From the NCBI GenBank assembly GCA_016190815.1, contig JACPPT010000009.1, positions 1-36,354 of the forward strand: DNA of 36,354 bases, in the 5' to 3' direction. A program made the position numbers and the translations under genes. A model generated the notes under the pieces. The model saw nothing but the letters and a program-made list of their open reading frames with translations, did not search any database and was not told where the DNA came from. Shown here one piece after another: positions 33,382 through 36,354 of the stretch. This stretch comes from Chloroflexota bacterium. Its GTDB lineage: Bacteria; Chloroflexota; Dehalococcoidia; JACPPT01. How positions within the stretch are numbered: position 1 is the first letter of the stretch; every line of letters starts with the position of its first letter.

Positions 33382-34110
33382 ATGGGAATTCTTTCCAGGA
33401 TGACCACCATCATCAAGTCCAAGATAAGCCGGCTTCTGGATAGGGCCGAAGACCCCAGGGAGACCTTGGACTACTCCTATGAGAAACAGCTAGAGCTTCT
33501 CCGCCAAGTGAAACGGGGCGTCGTGGAGGTTGTCTCCTCCAAGGCGCGCCTCCAGCTTCAGATGGCCAAGGTTCAGGAGAGCATATCCAAGCTGGACAAT
33601 CAGGCAAGACAGTCTCTGGCTGCAGGGAGAGACGACCTGGCCAAGATGGCTCTGGAGCGAAAACAGGTCGCCCTCTCGCAGCTTTCAGGGCTGGATGCCC
33701 AGATAGCAGGCCTTGAGAAGGAGCAGCAACGTCTGACCGAGGCCGAGCAGCGCTTATCGGCCAAGGTGGAAACCTTCCGCACCCAGAAGGAGGTTATCAA
33801 AGCTCAGTACACCGCCGCCGAGGCCCAGGTGCGCATAGGCGAGGCCCTCTCAGGCATCTCCGAGGAGATGACCGACGTGGGTGTAGCCATAGAGCGGGCC
33901 GAGCAAAGGACGGAGAGCATGAAAGCCAGGGCTACAGCCATCGACCAGCTTGTAAATTCAGGAGTCCTGGAGGACGTAACAGCCAAAGGCGACCTGATAG
34001 ATAGGGAGCTGGCTAAGATCACCTCATCTCAGAACGTGCAGAAGGAGCTGGAGACTATGAAGCGTGAGCTTGCAGCCCCCGAGACAAAGCAACTGGAGGC
34101 CGGAAGATGA
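33382..34110 (+). CDS. pspA: PspA/IM30 (Vipp1) family membrane-stress protein
   Basis: Peripheral membrane protein of the ESCRT-III-like PspA family that oligomerises to protect or repair membranes. The N-terminus ILSRMTTIIKSKISRLLDRAEDP is the amphipathic helix plus conserved DP. Residues about 25-220 are almost entirely coiled coil (ARLQLQMAKVQESISKL and further), with no transmembrane helix. Length 242 aa is typical. GGGGGTGAAG precedes ATG. The next gene overlaps by 4 bp. Confidence 0.92.
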   Translation: MGILSRMTTIIKSKISRLLDRAEDPRETLDYSYEKQLELLRQVKRGVVEVVSSKARLQLQMAKVQESISKLDNQARQSLAAGRDDLAKMALERKQVALSQLSGLDAQIAGLEKEQQRLTEAEQRLSAKVETFRTQKEVIKAQYTAAEAQVRIGEALSGISEEMTDVGVAIERAEQRTESMKARATAIDQLVNSGVLEDVTAKGDLIDRELAKITSSQNVQKELETMKRELAAPETKQLEAGR

Positions 34111-34385
34111 TAGTGCGCATCCTTCATGAAGGACAGTACAGACTCCCCAGCTCTAATCTGGACAGGCTCAATAATATAGACAACCGCCTGGTGAAGGTGG
34201 TGGGGGCAGACAATGAGAAGGAGTACTCTCGCCTTCTCAATCAGATGATTGAACTGGTCAGAACCAAGGGGGAGAAGCTATCCAGCAACGAGCTTGTGGA
34301 ATCGGATGTCATCCTTCCCAGCGAAGACACAACCCTGGGAGAGGCAAAGAAGCTTTTCAGCGGCGAGGGGCTGATACCCGGCTAG
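34107..34385 (+). CDS. PspA-associated protein (PspAA)
   Basis: 92 aa, starting MIVRILHEGQYRLPSSNLDR and continuing with the NEKEYSRLLNQMIELVRTKGEKL helix. It matches the PspA-associated (PspAA) family seen next to pspA in Actinobacteria and Chloroflexota. ATG overlaps the pspA stop (ATGA), so production is coupled. It probably modulates PspA assembly or links it to a signal. Confidence 0.8.
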   Translation: MIVRILHEGQYRLPSSNLDRLNNIDNRLVKVVGADNEKEYSRLLNQMIELVRTKGEKLSSNELVESDVILPSEDTTLGEAKKLFSGEGLIPG

Positions 34386-34462
34386 ACGGACCCTATGGAA
34401 AAATGCCTTTGTGCTGACAGTAGGATCATTCTTGCACGTCATCACTGTGTGAAAGGGCTGTT

Positions 34463-34560
34463 AGTTCGGACTTTTTATATTTGTCTGGCCTCACAAGAGA
34501 TAAATTCGCCCCCGATGGGGGGAAAATCCGAACTTCTTTAGATTTCTGGCTCATTATGGC
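34463..34560. repeat. 42-nt repeat copy C with inverted partner
   Basis: 34519-34560 is the third copy of the repeat at 12053 and 12673. Upstream, AGTTCGGA (34463-34470) is the perfect inverse of TCCGAACT (34527-34534). A CCCCC/GGGGG hairpin lies between them (34509-34522). So this copy may be a complete small inverted-repeat element of which the others are halves. The remaining sequence of 34386-34687 shows no gene. Confidence 0.55.
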
Positions 34561-34591
34561 TTTGAATAAGTTAGAGCGCAGCAGGAATAAG

Positions 34592-34603
34592 AGTTCCCCG
34601 GGC
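34592..34603. repeat. possible attachment-site-like copy of tRNA 3' end
   Basis: AGTTCCCCGGGC matches 36334-36345 (AGCTCCCCGGGC) at 11 of 12 bases in direct orientation; the latter is the acceptor-stem end of the partial tRNA. Next to it GGCTAACGGCG (34601-34611) is inversely repeated at 36311-36321. No integrase is visible. Confidence 0.35.
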
Positions 34604-34687
34604 TAACGGCGCAGCGAACGATAGTGATGAAGCCGATAAGCCAATGTTCTTTGGACTCACCATAAGGGAACTTGCAGCACAACAGTT

Positions 34688-35170
34688 TTAGGGGATACCA
34701 ACCGTGCTTCTTATCTCTGAAGCGTTTAGATGGGCAAAACGACGTGCATCGAGATAACGAGCAACTACCTCAAGATTGTTCAATCTAGATCGTGTATCAA
34801 CCACATCAATCATTCCATTTTTAGAATATGCCGGATCAAGAACATATGCGAAGATAGAGAAGTTGCCATTCGTCTGCGCGGCCTGAACAATATCCTCGAG
34901 TGATAAATGCCTATAAGGGTATGTAGGTTGGATTGCTGCTACAAGACCAATAACACTGCGTGTCCGATGAACTGTACGGAGAATTTCAGTGAAATCTTCT
35001 ATTGGAATATCCGATTCCTGTGGTGAACTTGCGATAACGTAGATTTGTCTCTTGGTGGATTGGTCTTTAACGAGACCTCTGTAATTGCGAGATGGGCAAC
35101 CTGTGAAGCTGGTAATAATGGTTGATTTGCCAGACCCTGAGCCCCCGATGAGTATCACAAACGGTTTCAT
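34688..35170 (-). CDS. small P-loop NTPase
   Basis: About 160 aa with a Walker A GGSGSGKST at residues 9-17 directly after a hydrophobic strand (KPFVILI). ATG at 35170 is chosen because AAAGGGG is close upstream; the open frame runs to 35209. A possible Walker B strand is VIGLVAAIQPTY or IFAYVLDPAY. The protein is short, like dNK/AAA-type small kinases or GTPase-like defence partners; the family is not clear. It lies 131 bp downstream of the AbiTii gene on the same strand and may be a functional partner. Confidence 0.6.
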   Translation of the reverse strand: MKPFVILIGGSGSGKSTIITSFTGCPSRNYRGLVKDQSTKRQIYVIASSPQESDIPIEDFTEILRTVHRTRSVIGLVAAIQPTYPYRHLSLEDIVQAAQTNGNFSIFAYVLDPAYSKNGMIDVVDTRSRLNNLEVVARYLDARRFAHLNASEIRSTVGIP

Positions 35171-35301
35171 TTGACCCCTTTCACCAAGTACCATAAACAG
35201 ACCAGGCAATAAAAACTACGTCTTTTTGGGCAATTATACACCTATTTGGAGCACGGAGGTATCGGATACTTCTGGAAGGACATGACTGGTTATGCGGAAT
35301 G

Positions 35302-36222
35302 TTATAGGCCATAATACTGGCTCAAAGCTTTAATTAGTAGTTGTGTAGCAACGGTGGTAGCGATGTTCCAAGAGACAGTGCCAGCTTTGCTTACCATTTT
35401 ACCTAGCCAAGACTTGACTTTACCACCAAGGTCATTTGGGTTTCGTGAAGGCTCATCGGCATGAATAGCCTCTGAGAGCTCGTCTATATCTTGTTTATCT
35501 AGTCCAATTGATGATAGAAAACTTCGTAGACTATTTAGGTCGTTTTTTGTAATTGTAATTTGAGTATTCTCGATTGAAGGTTGGATACCTGCGGCTAGAT
35601 TGGTAACATTCCCTTGGATGTGCGTATTAAATATCTGGGTGACTTTTTCGTTTGCTATTGGTTTTGTATTCGGTTCTGCCTCTCCCGCGTCTGGTGCCTC
35701 AGCCTCAATCTTTAATGCAAAACTAAGGACACGGTTACGCACCGTGTCCAATAGTGAAGCAACAAAACCTTCTGGTATCACTTTCCAAGCACCAATGCAG
35801 TTCATGCCTTCGAAGATTTTGTCTCCGAATATACGTAAATAATCAGCAGGCCAATTTTCAGCAAATGTGCCCTTCCTTTCTGCATTTTCCAACAAATTGG
35901 AATAGTAAATAATGGGATCCATAAAATACGATTTAGTAAGGTATTCACGATATTTCTCTGGAATAAGCGAAGGAGGTATCGGAATATGGCTAGCAGACGA
36001 CTGAAACACGCCCACGAAATTTCCCCGGGATTCTACATTTTCTCTTATCCGGTATGAAGGAACTTCGTCTGGAGAATTGTAACCATTCAATTCATGTTCT
36101 ACCCATAAATCAAACTCTTTGTTCCCTAAGCGTGCAGCTAATACCTTGCATTTACGCAATAAGGTAGATATTCCTATATTTGTATCTACAACTGCATCAG
36201 TAATTTCTCTGAGAAGTGACAT
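35302..36222 (-). CDS. AbiTii-domain protein (abortive-infection type)
   Basis: 306 aa. The N-terminal about 190 residues match the AbiTii domain: LLREITDAVVDTNIGISTLL, RKCKVLAARLGNKEFDLWV, EHELNGYNSPDEVPSYR and a later YSNLLE. The middle is a Pro/Glu/Ala linker (about 185-200). Residues 205-285 (NTHIQGNVTNLAAG, ITKNDLNSLRSFLSSIGL) look like a bundle, and the C-terminus has a hydrophobic segment (TVSWNIATTVATQLLIKAL). AbiTii proteins occur in phage-defence contexts, sometimes as sensors or effectors. The promoter is at 36241-36269. Confidence 0.8.
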   Translation of the reverse strand: MSLLREITDAVVDTNIGISTLLRKCKVLAARLGNKEFDLWVEHELNGYNSPDEVPSYRIRENVESRGNFVGVFQSSASHIPIPPSLIPEKYREYLTKSYFMDPIIYYSNLLENAERKGTFAENWPADYLRIFGDKIFEGMNCIGAWKVIPEGFVASLLDTVRNRVLSFALKIEAEAPDAGEAEPNTKPIANEKVTQIFNTHIQGNVTNLAAGIQPSIENTQITITKNDLNSLRSFLSSIGLDKQDIDELSEAIHADEPSRNPNDLGGKVKSWLGKMVSKAGTVSWNIATTVATQLLIKALSQYYGL

Positions 36223-36240
36223 CGATATCCTCTAGCAAAA

Positions 36241-36269
36241 AGTATAGTAGATTTTGCACCCTCCCTCAA
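36241..36269 (-). promoter_or_regulatory. likely promoter of the AbiTii gene
   Basis: On the minus strand TTGAGG (36269-36264), 17-bp spacer, TATACT (36246-36241), ending about 20 bp upstream of ATG; GAGG lies close to the start. Confidence 0.5.
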
Positions 36270-36335
36270 CTTTAGTAGGCGATTCGGAATCTCGTAAGCT
36301 TCGCGCTCTCCGCCGTTAGCCAGGTAAAAATAAAG

Positions 36336-36354
36336 CTCCCCGGGCAGGACTCGA
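36336..36354 (-). tRNA. 3' end of a tRNA, cut by the window edge (isoacceptor not determinable)
   Basis: Read on the minus strand, the sequence is a T-loop (TCGAGT, first T outside the window), the T-stem 3' strand CCTGC, the acceptor 3' strand CCGGGGA and discriminator G. The 5' acceptor strand should be TCCCCGG. CCA is not encoded. Acceptor TCCCCGG with G73 is compatible with tRNA-Asn, but the anticodon is outside. A T-rich tract follows. Confidence 0.6.

Noticed and set aside
34601-36321. Integron attC-like sites from GGCTAACGGCG and CGCCGTTAGCC
   Set aside because: The bases do not fit the attC core rules and the two sites are 1.7 kb apart; an island border is more likely.

Overview
The window looks like a chromosomal segment from a bacterium of the Chloroflexota, most likely a Dehalococcoidia-like lineage, probably from a metagenome assembly. 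This is an inference from gene content (a UPF0182 membrane protein inside an arginine operon, DsbA-like plus VKOR oxidative folding, PspA plus PspA-associated protein, a DUF169 / UGSC operon, RecG with a long N-terminal extension). No rRNA or other phylogenetic marker is complete enough to prove it. Housekeeping genes are moderately GC-rich. The accessory stretches (about 1-2160, 11.2-15.5 kb and 34.4-36.3 kb) are visibly richer in A/T.

Layout. (1) 1-2.2 kb: accessory genes, namely an unknown 101-aa gene inside a 15-bp inverted repeat, a small gene coupled to an SDH_sah-type serine protease, and a decayed small gene. (2) 2.2-11.1 kb: housekeeping. A gamma-carbonic anhydrase gene converges on a minus-strand series fakA-degV-recG-argS; rpmB diverges from fakA, followed by a DsbA-like/VKOR disulfide-forming pair. 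(3) 11.1-12.6 kb: two toxin-antitoxin modules (RHH/RelE and HicBA), each lying between copies of a short repeat. (4) 12.8-27.8 kb: a long minus-strand series argJ, (Mrr-N-like genes), argB, UPF0182, argD, argG, acyl-CoA dehydrogenase, MaoC hydratase, argH, rpe, a 64-aa gene, and a 909-aa SIR2 protein with a PIN-like middle region. argC and argF are not in the window. (5) 27.9-29.4 kb: a GHKL ATPase. (6) 29.5-32.0 kb: a three-gene operon DUF169 - conserved 346-aa protein - UGSC selenoprotein. The selenoprotein is split by an in-frame TGA, followed by a good bacterial SECIS hairpin. (7) 32.2-34.4 kb: a methyltransferase, then pspA with a PspAA partner. (8) 34.4-36.35 kb: an AbiTii protein and a small P-loop protein between a partial tRNA and what looks like a copied fragment of that tRNA's 3' end.

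How genes work together. argJ, B, D, G and H supply most of arginine synthesis. FakA and the DegV protein form a fatty acid kinase pair. The DsbA-like protein and VKOR form a disulfide relay. The UGSC operon probably carries out an unknown redox or thiol-type reaction. The SIR2, AbiTii, TA and Mrr-N-like genes form a scattered defence layer.

Most notable are the selenoprotein with its SECIS, a GC-rich three-hairpin repeat present twice with different but still self-complementary end stems, the SIR2 + PIN-like architecture, a 42-nt repeat family next to defence and TA genes, and a homopolymer-frameshifted small gene.
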